Below, piece after piece: positions 23,142 through 36,670 of a stretch of DNA of 64,000 nt; within the stretch, counting starts at the first letter, position 1, and the number at the start of each line of letters is the position of its first letter. Where the stretch lies: positions 3,702,745 to 3,766,744 of the forward strand of contig JAJEKV010000039.1 in NCBI GenBank assembly GCA_021234155.1. The letters run 5' to 3'. This DNA comes from Isoetes taiwanensis. Lineage: Eukaryota; Streptophyta; Lycopodiopsida; Isoetales; Isoetaceae. Made by a program: the position numbers and the translations under genes. The notes beneath the pieces were generated by a model. That model ran no database searches, had not been told where the DNA came from, and saw nothing but the letters and a program-made list of their open reading frames with translations.

Positions 23142-24450
23142 CTACCCCTCTACTGATTCTCGGCGAATCAAGTCTTCAAGCTTACCGCCGGGAGCGGGGT
23201 TGATAGCATCGTTGATGGTGCGGCCTTGAGATTCGCGCATAAAATCTGGATAGTGCTTCTCAAGGTCTGTTTCCATCACCCACGTAGCATCCTCCACCGG
23301 CAAGTGCTTCCACTTGACCAGGTATTGCAACTTTTTAGTCCTCCGGGTCTGTTTATAAGCCCGGTCAAGGAGAGCTTCAGGCACTATCTCGAGCTGCTCC
23401 TCTGTCATTTCGAGGAGGGTTGGGGTTTCCAAAACCTCCTCTCGATCAGGGGTGTGTTGTTTCAGAAGACTCACGTGAAAGACCTTGTGGATCTTCAAGC
23501 GGGGCGGCAGATCCAAGCGATATGCCTGTTCTCCAATGCGCTCGGTGATTTTGAATGGGCCCGCCCATCTGGGTGCTAACTTCTTGCAGTTACCAATTTT
23601 AAGCTTGGCTTGTTTTACTTTGATCTTAAGCCAAACTGACTCACCCACCTGGAAGACTCGTGGGGTCCTGTGCTTATCGGCTACACTCTTCTGGCGACTG
23701 CGTCAGCCAATAGGTAACCACGAACTTCCTCGACCAGAGCTTGCATTTCCAAGAGGAGTTGCTGAGAAACCTCCACTTTAGAAACGGGGTTATGCCACGT
23801 GTCTGGAGTAAGGCATTGATAACCATAATTTATCATGAAGGGAGACATTCTGGAAGATTCCTGTTTCATACTGTTATAGGCAAATTCAACCAGATAAATA
23901 TAGTCAGCCCATTGGGATTGCTTACTCCACACATAACTTCGTAGCATATCCTCTATAATACGATTGGTACGTTCTGTCTGACCGTCCGTCGAGGATGATA
24001 AGCTGTACTCATAGCAAGCTTGGTCTGGATGGTGGTGAAGAAATCTTTCCAAAATGCACTTACAAATTTGGGATCTCTGTCAGATACAATGACCCGTGGC
24101 ATTCCGCGGCAACCCTGAAGATCTCCCAAAAAAAGAGAAAGATCGAAGGTCGTGGTCCGCGGGTACGACATGGCAAGAAATGAGCCATTTTCGACAATTT
24201 GTCGACCACTACCATTAACGCATCATATCCACGGAGAGTACGTGGAAGGCCCACAATGAAATCCATAGTTATCACTTCCCACTTAGCGTTGGGCACATCC
24301 AAAGGTTGCAACTCTCCTGGAGTCCTTAGTTGTTCCGCCTTGGTCTACTGGCATACTTGGACCGCTTAATGTATTCGGCAATGTCCTTCTTCATCGAAGG
24401 CCAAAAATAACCGGAGCGGATCTTAAAGTAGGTCTTCATAAAACCGCATG
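23142..24450 (-). pseudogene. Ty3 element 2 integrase with chromodomain, frameshifted
   Basis: Order on the minus strand: 24311-24060 has [20 protein letters not shown] (first catalytic Asp); 24171-23953 has [20 protein letters not shown] (second Asp) and MSTAYHP; 24000-23681 has [19 protein letters not shown] (catalytic Glu) and LVEFAYNSM; 23648-23142 has the GPF-K-GYRL-type domain and a chromodomain (LQYLVKWKHLPVEDATWV). At least three frame changes separate these blocks. The chromodomain would steer integration to marked chromatin. Confidence 0.85.
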
Positions 24451-24454
24451 TCAG

Positions 24455-26968
24455 CTATAGGGCTGTTAGCGTGTCATGGAGGATTAACTTACGCACCCCG
24501 GAAGTATGAGGTACACACAACTTGTCCTTGTGATACAACAAATTGTCCTCTTTCTTATATGAACGGAAAGCGTCGCGTTCTTTATCTGTGCGTGCCTCCT
24601 TATTCAGACTACTCCAAATTTCACAGAACTCAGGATCGGTGGCCAAAGTCTGTTCTATCTGTTTGCCAAACTCACTTGTGAGTGTCGAAATTGCATTACA
24701 ATGGGTTCGGGTTACCAAGGGATGGCGTGATAATGCATCCGCAACCACATTGTGCTTTCCAGGCCTATACATGATCTCAAAATCATATTCTTCAAGAAAT
24801 TCCATCCATCTCCTCTGCCGGAGGTTGAGATTGGGTTGGGTGGTTAAATATCGGAGACTTTGGTGATCCGTGTCCAACTGGAATCTTCTACCAAGGAGGT
24901 AGTGTCTCCATATTCGCAAAGCGCGAACAACAGCTAGCAATTCCTGGTCATGGGTAGGATATCGCTGTTCTGTCTCATTCATCTTCTTTGAATCATAAGC
25001 AATAACCCTCCCCTCCTGCATTAGAACCCCACCAGTGGCAATTTTACTGGCATCTGTGGCCACTAGTTTATCCTTGTCAGGATCGGGCAACGTGAGAACG
25101 GGTGCTGATGTTAAGGCATCTTTAAGCTGCTGGAAACTTTCCTGAACCTTAGTCTTCCAGTGCTCCATCCAATCCTTCACCTTTTCATGCTTGGTAAGAT
25201 TTGTAAGAGGGGCTGCAATCCTTGCAAAATCCTTTACAAATTTTCGGTAGTATCCTGCTAATCCCAAGAAACTGCGGACTTCGGAGACATTTCCTGGAAT
25301 AGGCCATTCCCTTACAGCCTCTATCTTTGCCGCATCTGTAGCAATTCCCTCCGCTGAAATAATATGACCCAAATACTCAACCTTTGGAGTGGCAAACTTG
25401 CACTTAGAGAACTTGGCAAAAAGCTGATGACGTCTTAATTTTTGTAGTGCCAATTTAAGATGTTTCTCATGCTCCTGTAGGGTCTTACTGTAGATGAGAA
25501 TGTCGTCAAAGAAAATAACAACAAAATCATCCAAGTATTGTCGGAAAACATCATTCATCAACCGCATAAATGTTGCGGGGGCATTAGTTAATCCGAAAGG
25601 CATAACGGTAAACTCATAATGGCCATATCTGGTGCGAAAAGTAGATTTATGGATGTCTTCCTCTTTAATCCTTATCTGATGGTATCCTGAGCGAAGATCA
25701 ATCTTTGAGAAATACTTGGCCCCTTGTAACTGATCCATTAAATCATCTGCCCTTGGCAAAGCATAGCGATTTTTGATGGTATGCTTGTTGAGTTGGCGAT
25801 AATCAATACACATTCTCAAGGAGCCGTCCTTTTTCTTTACAAAAAGAATAGGGGCGCCAAAGGGCGAAACGCTAGGTCGAATAAAACCTAGGTTTAGCAG
25901 CTCTTGAAGTTGTTTCTTAAGCTCTGCCAACTCTGGGAGACTCATACGGTACGGGGCCTTGCTGGTAGGCTTAGTACCTGGCTCTAAAGCTATCTCACAT
26001 TCTACCCCTCTAAAAGGAGGAAGCTTCTGGATTTCGTCCGGGAAGAGATCGCTAAATTCGTGGAGAATACTGGCAATCCCTCGTGGCAAGGTGTTGATTA
26101 CTTGGTTTCGCTTAGCATCTGACTCAATGGAAGCAAGTTGGATAACGCAGAGGAGCTTTTGCTTGCGTATAGCTTTATGTAACTGTCGGATGGACATAGA
26201 CTGCAGGATAGGGTTGAATGGTTCACCTTTTATAGTTACGCGGGCTCCATTTGCCGCGTTGAAGGTAACTTCTCTCTTCTCGCAGTCTATGTTGGCTTTT
26301 GCAGATGCCAAGAACTCCATTCCCACAATGAGGTCGTATTTGCCAATATCCATTAACTCGGCACCCATAGCAACTGGTGCGCCTGGCAACTGCATCCTAA
26401 GATTGATGCGACGACCATGAGTATGTCTAATTTTACCACTGGCTAAAGTGACAGGCCTTGGTCGTGACCTCAGGGTTTCTAGCTGTAGGACCTGGGCCAT
26501 TCTAGGAGAAGCAAAATTATGGGTACTCCCCGTATCCATAAGAATTACGAAAGGCTTACTGTCTACTTGGCCTATGGTGGAAATGACAGCAGGCTGACTT
26601 TCAGCATTGCCAGTTTCTATAGCTGCAAGGATATGAGACGCACCGTGAATGTACTCGGGAGCGTCCTCGTCAGCAGGTAGTGTTGCCTCAAGCTCGTCCC
26701 AATCGAGGTCGGCCATGGCCAGCTGGGCAGTCTGGGTAACATATGGGCAATTCTGCATGAAGTGTCCAGGCCTCATACATCTGTAGCATGCCTTATCGCG
26801 GCGGAGCTGTTCTCTGGCCTCTTTAGGAATGGACTGTAAGAGGTTTCGAACGTCCTTGCCAGCATTGCTCTGCTTTTCTGGCGTGCTAAAAACGACTTTC
26901 TTCTCCTGGCGACCGTAAGTGCTCTGCTGAGAGGGGCCCGGACTTGGAGAGCGGGGTTTGTACGGTGT
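24455..26968 (-). CDS. Ty3 element 2 protease, reverse transcriptase and RNase H (open frame)
   Basis: About 835 codons with no stop. In order: CCHC knuckle [14 protein letters not shown] (near 26780); protease [18 protein letters not shown]; reverse transcriptase with [60 protein letters not shown] and the catalytic [10 protein letters not shown]; RNase H with [17 protein letters not shown] and [12 protein letters not shown]. The N-terminal end is cut at 26968 by the CACTA element, and a stop at 24455-24457 separates it from the integrase. Compared with Ty3 element 1 this frame is well preserved, consistent with a later insertion. Confidence 0.92.
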   Translation of the reverse strand, partial: TPYKPRSPSPGPSQQSTYGRQEKKVVFSTPEKQSNAGKDVRNLLQSIPKEAREQLRRDKACYRCMRPGHFMQNCPYVTQTAQLAMADLDWDELEATLPADEDAPEYIHGASHILAAIETGNAESQPAVISTIGQVDSKPFVILMDTGSTHNFASPRMAQVLQLETLRSRPRPVTLASGKIRHTHGRRINLRMQLPGAPVAMGAELMDIGKYDLIVGMEFLASAKANIDCEKREVTFNAANGARVTIKGEPFNPILQSMSIRQLHKAIRKQKLLCVIQLASIESDAKRNQVINTLPRGIASILHEFSDLFPDEIQKLPPFRGVECEIALEPGTKPTSKAPYRMSLPELAELKKQLQELLNLGFIRPSVSPFGAPILFVKKKDGSLRMCIDYRQLNKHTIKNRYALPRADDLMDQLQGAKYFSKIDLRSGYHQIRIKEEDIHKSTFRTRYGHYEFTVMPFGLTNAPATFMRLMNDVFRQYLDDFVVIFFDDILIYSKTLQEHEKHLKLALQKLRRHQLFAKFSKCKFATPKVEYLGHIISAEGIATDAAKIEAVREWPIPGNVSEVRSFLGLAGYYRKFVKDFARIAAPLTNLTKHEKVKDWMEHWKTKVQESFQQLKDALTSAPVLTLPDPDKDKLVATDASKIATGGVLMQEGRVIAYDSKKMNETEQRYPTHDQELLAVVRALRIWRHYLLGRRFQLDTDHQSLRYLTTQPNLNLRQRRWMEFLEEYDFEIMYRPGKHNVVADALSRHPLVTRTHCNAISTLTSEFGKQIEQTLATDPEFCEIWSSLNKEARTDKERDAFRSYKKEDNLLYHKDKLCVPHTSGVRKLILHDTLTAL

Positions 26969-26999
26969 CACTACCACCCCAAAACTGGGTCCACATGTT

Positions 27000-27700
27000 G
27001 TTTTTCAGTGTCTTTTTTGCAAAAAAACAACACCAAAAAACTACGTGTTGTTTTTTGTCCGGATTTGCTAGAAATGACGTGTAGTTTTTAGCAAAATTTT
27101 TATACATGTAGTTTTTTTTGTTAAAAGTCTACACGTAGAGTTTTGTCAAAATTATCTACACGTAGGAATTACATGTGTTTCAACATGTTGTTTTTTAAAA
27201 GTAGTCGTAGTTTTCAAGTGTTGCTTTCGTGAAAAAAAGACATGTGGTTCTTAATAAAACTTAAAAGGTCCACATGTTGTTTTTAACTGTTGTTTTGCAA
27301 AAAAAACAAAAAAATTACACTGAAAAACTACATAGAGAATTTTGTCCGACTTTGCTAGAAACTACACGTAGTTGTCTACACCTTTTTTTTAACTATATTG
27401 TTTTTAGTTGTTGGTTTTCCAAAAAAATGATATGTGGTTTTAAGAAAACAATGTGGTTAATCAAAACTAGGTGCTATTTTTTAGTATTGTTTTACATAAA
27501 ATCCACATGTGGCTTTTTTAAAATAAGCATTTTCAAGTGTAGTTAGTAAAAAATTAACACGTCATTTCTTAAGGGTAGCGATTGTTTTGACTGTTGTTTT
27601 TGGGAAAAAATAAAAAAACCACCCACACACAGTTTTAAAATTTACAAAAACAACGCATGCTTTTTACCAAAAATACATTTAAAGATAATATTGAGAAAAA
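27000..27700. repeat. CACTA subterminal repeat region (left)
   Basis: Repeated CTACACGTAG, CACATGTTGTTTTT and GTAGTTTTT motifs in AT-rich DNA, mirrored as CCACACCT/AACTACACC motifs at the right end. The likely role is transposase binding. Confidence 0.55.
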
Positions 27701-30700
27701 AAAGCACTATGTTGTTATGCTAATTTATTTATAAACCCTGGTACAAACTATTGTTAATTTCTTGCCTTTTGGGAATCGAACCCAAATAATTCCATTAGGC
27801 ATGGTAGTTCTTAAAGCATATTGTGACTTCCAATTATGTATGTTTGTTCTTATATGTAGTTATTAAACCATAGAGTTCCAGCTTTCAATGTTTCTGAACT
27901 TTTTGTGATTCTAGACATAATAATCATGATAGTAACAGTTACTACCTAAACAATGTATTTTCAATGCATGTATTTCCAATGCATGTATTTTCAAGTATGG
28001 GAAGCTGATTCCAGAATCCATATTCCAATTACTTAAACCTTGTTCTTTACATACTCCTGCTTTTCATATCCTCACTTTGTCTGCCAATTCCATGGGATTT
28101 CAAAATCCCTGCAAAAGCTCCATTGCAGCTGGAGCTGCGGCCCAGCAGACCTTTGTTTCACAGTGCATGCCTTTATTTCTGTTGTTTCCCTAACTAAACT
28201 TTGTCAACCTGTGAACAAATGCAAAATGCCAAACCTGTGAAAATGCAAAAAAATGGAAAACATATCTTATTCTCTACTTACAATATTTTGCCAGGGCAGA
28301 CCTTTGTTTTTGCTGTACCTTAGCTAAACCTTCTGGAACCTGCCAAATTAATGCGAAAGAATGTTACAAGAATGGTGTCACATGAATGCAGATAAAGAAA
28401 TAATGGTGTCAAGTAAATGCAGGTGAATTTTTTTACATAAGACTGGAAGGACGCCATCTTTATCCGTAACTTTCTAATGCAGGTTGGGTTTTAATAGACA
28501 ACAAAACCCAGACCTCCTCTTCATCCTTCCAGCTTTGAACAAATTGAGAAGAAAAATAGCATCAGACCATAATATACAAACTCACCTCCTTTGAGCAGAT
28601 CACTTTGAGCAGATTAAGTTGAAGATTTGAGCAGGCAGATTAAGCTAAAGAGTTGAGCAAATTACCTAGAGCACCAAATCACTGCCTATTTGACATTCCA
28701 AGCCTCACAGGAGAAAACTTTTATCTGCTAGTGTGTTGCATGAGGCCGCTGGCTATCTAGCTATGGTGCCGCTGCAGCAAATTTCTCAGAGCTTAGTTCT
28801 ACGTCTATTAAATTGGCAGCGACACACTCCAATCTGGCCAAAAATTTAAGCTGCATGTATTCAATCTGGCGATATATCATTTCCTTCCAGCCATAACCTA
28901 TTCACATGATGGAAAAAGCACCATATGTTCCCATTTCGGGATGGGATAATCGGCCCAGGTGATATCTTTTCAGCAAATAAGATCATAAAACTGAAGCGCT
29001 GATGCACCCCGGTGGATTCCGCCTAGAAAAAAAGGGTGCATGTGAACCCTACATACGTCTGTGCTACTGCATTGCTCCAGAGATCTGGCCAAATGGGCTC
29101 CACTGCAAGATCAGCCAATCCTAAGATCTAAGATCTGTAAGACTACAAGATGCGCACAGCTCCAAGAAACAAGGCGGCAAAGCAATAGAGTGCAAATCGG
29201 CAAGAAACAAGGCAGGGCGGCAAGAAGGAAGGCGCCAAAATCGACCTGCCTGCCAATAAAGAGAAAATTTAACCTAGACCAATAGGAAGTTAGGACCAAG
29301 ATCACGATCTTGGCCATTCATCTATGTGTCATCTCTGCCGTTGAAATGATGCACAATAGGATGTGAGGACCAAGATCACGATCTTGGCCATTCATCTCTG
29401 CCTCATCCCTGCCGTTGAAATGATGCACTAGGATGATTCATTTTCGTTAATTGTTTTCTAACGTTCTTGTTACCTTAAGGCCAGGCCAAATGGAAAATCA
29501 AATTTGTGCCTTGTGGACTTTTTGGGCATTTAATATGTATCACACCTAGGGTGCCAAACATCCAGTCAGCGTATTGGCACCCTAATATTTTTGGACAGGG
29601 GATTTCGCTTGTCCCAACTTTCGGCAGGCAACATGTGAGACAAAATCCGGGAAGAGTGGCCCCTTTTGCAATCCGGGGAGAGCTCCAAATTTTTGCAAAT
29701 TCGCAAAAAATCGCTACCGCATTGATCATTTTGCTTAAATCCGGTGGCTCCATAACTCATTCAAACAATAATTTGGATTTATCGAACTCGATCTTTCCTT
29801 TGAACATATGGAGCTTCAAAACTCATTCAAAGTCAAGTATCGCGATAAATATAATCGGACGGAGTGCTTGGGCTCATATAAATAGGAAGGAAGATTGATA
29901 CCTCAAGAAGAGATATCGCAACATGCAAAACACCGTTTCTTGCAAACTACATGTCGGCTTTTTATTTTTAAAGACTTGGGCACTGTGGTGATATGAACTG
30001 TGGCAAAACGAATTTCAAATTAGTCTAGAGGGTGCCCAAATTTGCCAATGATTTAAGTTTGGGCAACCGATAGTGTAATTTCACCCTAAGTTATTTAAGT
30101 TATTGTTCTATATTTTATAAATAAAAGCTCGTTAAAAAAGTTTTGTGCTCTTTTTACCGCAATAATAATGGTGATACACTTTTTTAATTAGCATCGAGGA
30201 ATGGCATTTGGGATGCCATTTTGGCATACGGAAGGGGCCTCGCAACTTGCGACAGTGGGGAACAAGTCTCCTTCTTGTGCCAGAATGGTAGACCAAATGT
30301 CATTCCCCTACAAGATAGAAGTTGGAGAGCAGTTTGTATTCCATATTTTCAAGCCGTGGAACTCAGAGAGATCGTTAGACAATCTAATAGGAGCCGCTTT
30401 TGCATAGATTCATCATAAATCTTGATAATTTTCAGGATCAAGTATATATCCAGAACAATTATAGAAATTTTGTTGTGCTTTGAGATATAGCGGCAAAAAT
30501 CCTTAGCAAAAATCTTTCTTTACCTTGCTTCAACAGTAACTTTTACTATTAATCACCAGATGAGCAGAATGAGCTTCCCAACGTCCATTCCATGATGGAT
30601 TGAGTAGACAGATGGTGCCACATAACTACACCACATCCTAAAACTGCGATCCAACTTCTCGTGTTAATTTTGTTGTTTAGCTTTAACACAAGAATGACAA

Positions 30701-31650
30701 GTGACAACATCAATGAGATTGAATATATAAGAGAAAAAACTCTTTTCAATTCTAGAATGTTAGATAGATTGAGTTCTTGCTTTAAAAGCATTAGGCTCTA
30801 ATAAATAGAGTACGTTTTTAGGAATTGTTAAATCAAGCACGAGGCCTTGTTTGCATATTGTTGTTATTGGTTGTAGTTTAAAGGGTTGGTTTTTAATGGG
30901 CTTTTTAAATGATCATCTTCTTCTACTTCTTTGCAATGTATATATGCATTGCCAAATAAGTTTAGCCTATGTAAAGTGCATGCCCTCTTGGACTTTACAA
31001 CTATTGGAACTTTTGTTAGCGTCAGCAGGTTCTATTAGAACTCGTCCACCAGTGCATGAGACAAGCATGTCTACGCAGAATACTGTGGACCAAATAGCAT
31101 GTCCAAACATACCATCAACGAGAAATTATTGCACACTGGGCTTGCAGAGACTTCGACCTCTGAGGCGGATTTGTTGCCAGATTACACTTAGCAGACATAG
31201 GTCCTCAACCTTCGCATTGTCGGCATCGCAGAGATGAGGGATTGCCTAGCTACAGAGGCGATTTTACACATGTGATGCACATATAGGCGGATGGCATTAT
31301 CTCAGCACATTAGGTTGGAGCAGCATGACTCGATAGTCCTTGACACCTCTTGATGGGATGTCATTTTCAACCTTCATGCATTGTGCCATGGCAATCACCT
31401 AAAAGGCACCATCTTTTCTGTTCAGAAGGATCTTACCCCCAGTACAGCTTTGCGGACGAAAAGAGGAATTGTGTCGAGTTTGGAAAGCTCACCGAAAAAG
31501 AAATGGGCAGTATAAAGTGGAGGTCGAACTATCTATCTACACGGTGTTTGACTATCATTATACAAATTGTGTTAAAAATTAAGTTTCATCTTTCTTTTTG
31601 TAGTATTATTTTGCCATGATAAAGAAAAAGTAGAATCATTTTTTTATAAG
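27700..31650. other. CACTA interior without recognisable genes
   Basis: AT-rich sequence with only short frames. The one structure I can point to is a duplicated ~70-bp block at about 29288-29430. Each half contains a near-palindrome CCAAGATCACGATCTTGG followed by CCATTCATC and GCCGTTGAAATGATGCAC. Confidence 0.5.
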
Positions 31651-31655
31651 CAATA

Positions 31656-31660
31656 AGATA

Positions 31661-31691
<31 letters not shown>

Positions 31692-31793
31692 ATAGATAGG
31701 TAGGTAGGTAGGTAGGTAGGTAGGTAGGTAGGTAGGTAGGTAGGTAGGTAGGTAGGTAGGTAGGTAGGTAGGTAGGTAAGTAGGTAGGTAGAT
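31656..31793. repeat. GATAA then GTAG microsatellites
   Basis: Tandem GATAA units (about 31658-31690), then about 25 GTAG/GTAA units. Long frames across it are artefacts of the repeat. Confidence 0.95.
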
Positions 31794-32349
31794 AGAATTT
31801 TAACGGGAGGGAACAATACAAAAGGGCAGAAGCCCGCACTGAACAAGGGGCTAAGGCCCAAACCTGGGGTCGAAGCCCCATCACAAGACTAACAATAAAA
31901 TATTAAGATTTACATACAAAACACAACCAAAGAGATCATCCAAACGTGGAGAAGCAGTTAGAAGTATCCCAACCAGGGGTTTGCCGGCCATTGATCAAGA
32001 ACAATTGCTGAGCCTTTCCGATATACTGCCCATTTGTTCTGGAGCCTGGCTTGTCTGACCTTGCATAGCACGTCTCATCGCCGAGTGAGCTGAAGTGGTG
32101 AGAGGTCCTCTTGTATAGAGAAGTGAGTGCTTTGGAGGTGCCTGCCATGTTGCAGAACATAAAGTATATCCCCGGGTGCAAGAAAATGCACTAAAAGATG
32201 GTATGGCTGGTCACGGAGTGAGCTCTCACTCACTTTTTACCAGAAAAGATCATGGGCTTCGAATGTGCATGATGTTTATAAAAAAGTGCTCAGTTGCATT
32301 GGTATCAGAACCAAAAGATATTCCCTGGACCCTCGCGAGGCGCAGGTTT

Positions 32350-33480
32350 AGGAGACATAGAGAGAGGGAGGGAGGGAGGGAGGGAGGGGGGAGAGAGAGC
32401 ATGTTGGAGCCTAGGTGGCATGTTTGAGCCCACTTGAGCATAGTTTCAAGTTGGCCCAGTGTGCCATCCCGAATGATCCCAAACAATCTTGCTACTGCAA
32501 AAGGCGCTCTTGACTTCTAATTGCCACACTGGGAGGAGGATAAATCCAAATCCCTTTCTGTCAGTTCCAATTGCTTCACATCTTCAACTGCAGCCTCTCG
32601 ACCATGTCCCAAGTGCAAACGACCAAAACTCGCAATCCATAACGTAAACTCTACAATAACCTAGCAACACACAGGGTTTACATTTCGGATGCTGAAACGT
32701 GGTTGTTTTTATGGATAACTAGGTGCACCATTTCTGAACATGCATGCAGAGCTATGGCAACTGAAATAACAGAGTTTGGATCTATCGGCTATCCCGAACG
32801 ATCCCAAACAATCTTGCTACTGCAAAAGGCGCTCTTGACTTCTAATTGCCACACTGGGAGGAGGATAAATCCAAAACCCATTCTGGCATGTCGGTTCCTA
32901 TTGCTTCACATCTTCAACTTCAACTTCTCGACCATGTTCCAAGTGCAAACGACATGGACCATCTTCTTAGTCAAAAAATTTTGTGACATGGATATGACAT
33001 GGTGATGATGTGGAGGTGATATGTGTGACATCCAGTGTGATGTTGATGATGTGTGATGATGTGGAGGTGATATAATGGAAACTATGATATGTATGCACAA
33101 TGGTGCTTGATTTTTGAAAATTTTAAGCCAACTTTTTGCCTTTTCTAGAAATGTCATGTCAAAGGTGTGCTTTCTCTTTCTACCTTTGTTTTTTAGAGAG
33201 AGAAGATGGTTTTGGATCTTAGAAATGGCCAAATTGGATGAAACTTTAGCGATTTTTGATGAGTGTGATGATGTAGAGGTGATATAATGGAAACTTTGAC
33301 ATGTATACACGATGGTGCTTGATTTTGAGATTTTTAGACCAACTTTTTGCCTTTTTTAGAAATGTCATATCAAAGGTGTACTTACTCTCTCTATCTTGTT
33401 TTTTAGAGAGAGAAGATGGTTTTGGACCATAGGAAGGGCCAAATTGGATGGAACTTTAGCAATTTTTCATTGGATGAATG
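32350..33480. repeat. Short GA repeat and two pairs of diverged direct duplications
   Basis: (GGGA)n near 32360-32392. A block beginning ATCCCAAACAATCTTGCTAC occurs at about 32477 and again at about 32802. A block with GATGTGGAGGTGATATAATG through GAGAGAGAAGATGG occurs at about 33057-33230 and 33270-33425. No coding signal. Confidence 0.7.
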
Positions 33481-33528
33481 GTGTAATATTGGCTAGGAAA
33501 AATATTGGCCAAAGAAATAATATGAAAG

Positions 33529-33877
33529 ATTGAAGAAACTGCAAACCCCTTGGTTTTAGTACTCAAAAGCAAATTCTAAGGTGAGGAATAGACTTATTTA
33601 TGACTCAGGTTATTAACACGTATTGACTTATGTGTATGGTTTTTAGATGAGGTTGCTAGGGGCAAAAACTGGCAGGAGGTGCCATCTTTCGATCTGTACA
33701 GAGGTATTACATTTTGTATGTCAATGTAAACCTGATTGGGTATCTTAAAAATTGCTAAATTTGATTGGGTATCTTAAAACTGCATGCTTAATTTGAATTC
33801 AGGTGTTCGAAGTTGGGCCATTTTCTTTTATGGTCGAGCTGCGAAAGACATAAGGTGACACCATTGAGTTTTTGCAG
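33529..33877 (+). pseudogene. CIPK C-terminal fragment with introns, captured by the CACTA element
   Basis: Three exon-like blocks: IEETANPLGFSTQKQ before a GTGAGG donor (33580); MRLLGAKTGRRCHLS after a TTTTAG acceptor (about 33647-33703); VFEVGPFSFMVELRK then GDTIEF after a TTCAG acceptor (about 33803-33877). They correspond, in order, to the sequence after the NAF motif in CBL-interacting protein kinases and in the fragment at 8924-9400. Introns are kept, so capture was from genomic DNA. One in-frame stop interrupts the third exon. Confidence 0.7.
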
Positions 33878-34659
33878 TAAGTTTCTGTTTAATTTGGTTG
33901 GGAGAGTTTTCTAATGGTTTCGTTAAACAGAGTTTTCCAATGCATTTATCTTAGCAGAGTTTTCCAATGTAGCTGCAACGTTTTGATGCTTTGCAAAGGC
34001 CTACCCTTACATAAAGGTTGAACATTTGTGTTATGCAGATCTGGTAAAGGTTTCCTGCAGGTGGCCAAGATGGCAGCAATGGCTTTATCATCATAAGAAG
34101 ATGCAATGGACTTGCTCTCAAGTATAGGAAGTTTTAGAATCCTAATCCCCCTGTTTTATTATTTGTTGTTATTGCGATGAGGCTGCCTTCCACCAACGAT
34201 GCTTAGCTCATGTATCTTAGATGCATTGTGGTTTGCTATTTTGAAGGACAAAAGTTAGAAACATGCAAAATGTTGTCGATTATAGTTAAGGTTATCATTA
34301 AGTGTGACCTGCATCTGCAAATACAAACAGATGATGGGGGCTTTTCGCCATGACTGGGGCTTTTGCATGCTATTCCCTAATATGTACATTCAATTTTAGT
34401 TTTTTTTTTATTGAATAACAGATGCATGACCATGTGCTTGAGATTCAGATTGACATGTGTCGCTCTTCCTGTGTTTAAGTTTGCAAAAATCCCAGGCTAT
34501 ATTTTATGATGAAGTATGCCCGCACCTTGCTGCTATAGAGCAAGTTCACCATTGCTAACAAAGAAGCACATCTGGTCATCTTCTTCGTGTGGGGGAGAAA
34601 CATTCAGATATGCATTTGGAATTTTGAAGCAAAGGCAAATGTTGGTGCTTGCAACTCGA

Positions 34660-35545
34660 GCCTAGGTGGCATGTTGGAACCCGCGTGGCATGTTTGAGCC
34701 ACCTTGGCATGTTTGAGCCTAGGTGGCATGTTTGAGCCACCTTGGCATGTTGGACCCTAGGTGGCATGTAGGAGCCCGCGTGGCATGTTTGAGCCACTTT
34801 GGCATGTTGGAGCTTAGGTGGCATGTAGGAGCCTGCATGGCATGTTTGAGCCACCTTGGCATGTTGGAACTGCGTGGCATATTTGATACACCTTGGCATG
34901 TCTGAGCCTAGCTGGCATATTGGAGCCTAGGTGGTATGTTTGAGCCACCTTGGCATGTTGGAGCCTAGGTGGCATGTTGGGAGCCCCCGTGGCATGTATG
35001 AGCCACCTTGGCATGTTGGAGCCTAGGTGGCATGTTGGGAGCCCACGTGGCATGTATGAGCCACCTTGGCATGTTGCAGCCTAGGTGGCATGTTGGAGCC
35101 CAAATGGCATGTTTGAGCCACCTTGGCATGTTTGAGCCTTGGTGGCATGTTGGTGCCTAGGCGGCATGCTTGAGCCACCTTGGCAGGTTGGAGCCTAGGT
35201 GGCATGTTGGAGCCCACATGGCATGTTTTTGACCCACCTTGATATGTTGGAGCCTAGGTGGCATGAAGCCCATGTGGCATGTTTCAGCCACCTTGGCATG
35301 TTTGAGCCTAGGTGTCATGTTGAAGCCTAGGTGGCATGTTTGAGGCACGTTGGCATGTTGGAGCCTAGGTCGCATGTTGGAGCCCATGTGGCATGTTGGA
35401 GCCTATAGGTGGCATGTAGGAGCCCGCGTGGCATGTTTGAGCCACCTTGGCATGTTTGAGCCTAGGTGACATGTTGGTGCCTAGGTGGCATGCTTGAGCC
35501 ACCTTGGCATGTTGGAGCCTAGGTGGCATGTTTGAGCCACCTTGG
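34660..35545. repeat. GGCATGTTGGAGCC minisatellite
   Basis: About 40 head-to-tail units of roughly 20 bp, variants of AGCCTAGGTGGCATGTTGG and AGCCACCTTGGCATGTTTG, often alternating to give a ~40-bp higher-order unit. A stray unit occurs near 32400. Long frames on both strands are repeat translations. Confidence 0.95.
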
Positions 35546-35639
35546 ATCTAACCTTTGAAGGTATTTTTCATGAATGTAAAACAATACGATACATTTCCAA
35601 ATTTGAGCACACAAACAATATTCCAGGTGGTGGTGCTTT

Positions 35640-36670
35640 GCTTAAGAAATAGCCTCAAGAAAACCTAAAAAAAAAAACATACTTCCTTAAGAAATAGCTG
35701 CGTAAAAACTATACCTAGTTATAAACCACACCACTTCAGAAAACCACACTTCTTTAAAAAACAGCCACTTAAAAACTACACCAACTTAAAAAAAACCACA
35801 CCTAAAAAAAAACTAAAAAAAAACAACTACTTAAAAAACTACACCTAGTTATATAAACCACACCTAGTTATATAAACCACACCACTTAGGTAAAAACCAT
35901 ACTTTATTAAAAACAACCACTTAAAAACTACACCCACTTATAAACCACACCTCAAAAACCATACTTCTTTTAAAAAAAAAACCTACTTAAAAAAACTACA
36001 CCCACTTATAAACCACACCTCAAAACAACACCTCAACTTAAAAAATCACACCACTTCAGAAAACCATACTTCCATAAAAAACAGCCACTTAAGAACTACA
36101 CCCACTTATAAACCACACCTCAAAAAACCATACTTCTTTCAAAAACAGCTACTTAAAAACTACACCCACTTATAAACCACACCTCAAAAAACAACACCTC
36201 AACTTAAAAAAAATCACACCACTTGAGTAAAACCATACTTCCATAAAAAACAGCCACTTAAGAACTACACCCACTTATAAACCACACCTCAAAAACCCAT
36301 ACTTCTTTCCAAAACATCTGCTTAAAAACTACACTCACTTATAAACCACACCTCAAAAAACAACACCTAGACTTAAAAAATCATACCACTTCAGAAAACT
36401 ATACTTCCTTAGAAAACAACTACTTAAAAACTACACCTACTTATAAACGACACCTTAAAAAACCATATTTCCTTAAAAAATAGATACTTAAAAACAACAC
36501 CTTATTATAAACCACACCTCAGAAAACAACATCCTCCTAAAAACAATTCATCTTTAAAAAAAAAACTACACTTCCGCAAAATGAAACCACACCTAAAAAA
36601 AAAACCACACCTTAAAAAAAAAAAAAAAGCTATAGCTCCTTAAAAAAAACCTACACCGTCTTCTTAATAA
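35640..36670. repeat. A-rich CCACACCT tandem region (CACTA right subterminal)
   Basis: Irregular tandem units combining CTACACCCACTTATAAACC, ACACCTCAAAAAAC and ACTTCTTTAAAAAACAGC, with period near 100-130 bp. The strand bias (almost no G) makes the region extremely asymmetric in base composition. Confidence 0.8.

Noticed and set aside
31586-31884. Two overlapping minus-strand frames of 82-91 codons
   Set aside because: They translate the GTAG and GATAA microsatellites (LPTYLPTYLP repeats).
34576-35387. Several long frames on both strands with MPPRLQHAKVAQTCH-type repeats
   Set aside because: They read through a ~20-bp minisatellite whose unit happens to lack stops; no start or composition of a real gene.
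34660-35545. CRISPR array
   Set aside because: Units are contiguous with no unique spacers, and the genome is eukaryotic.
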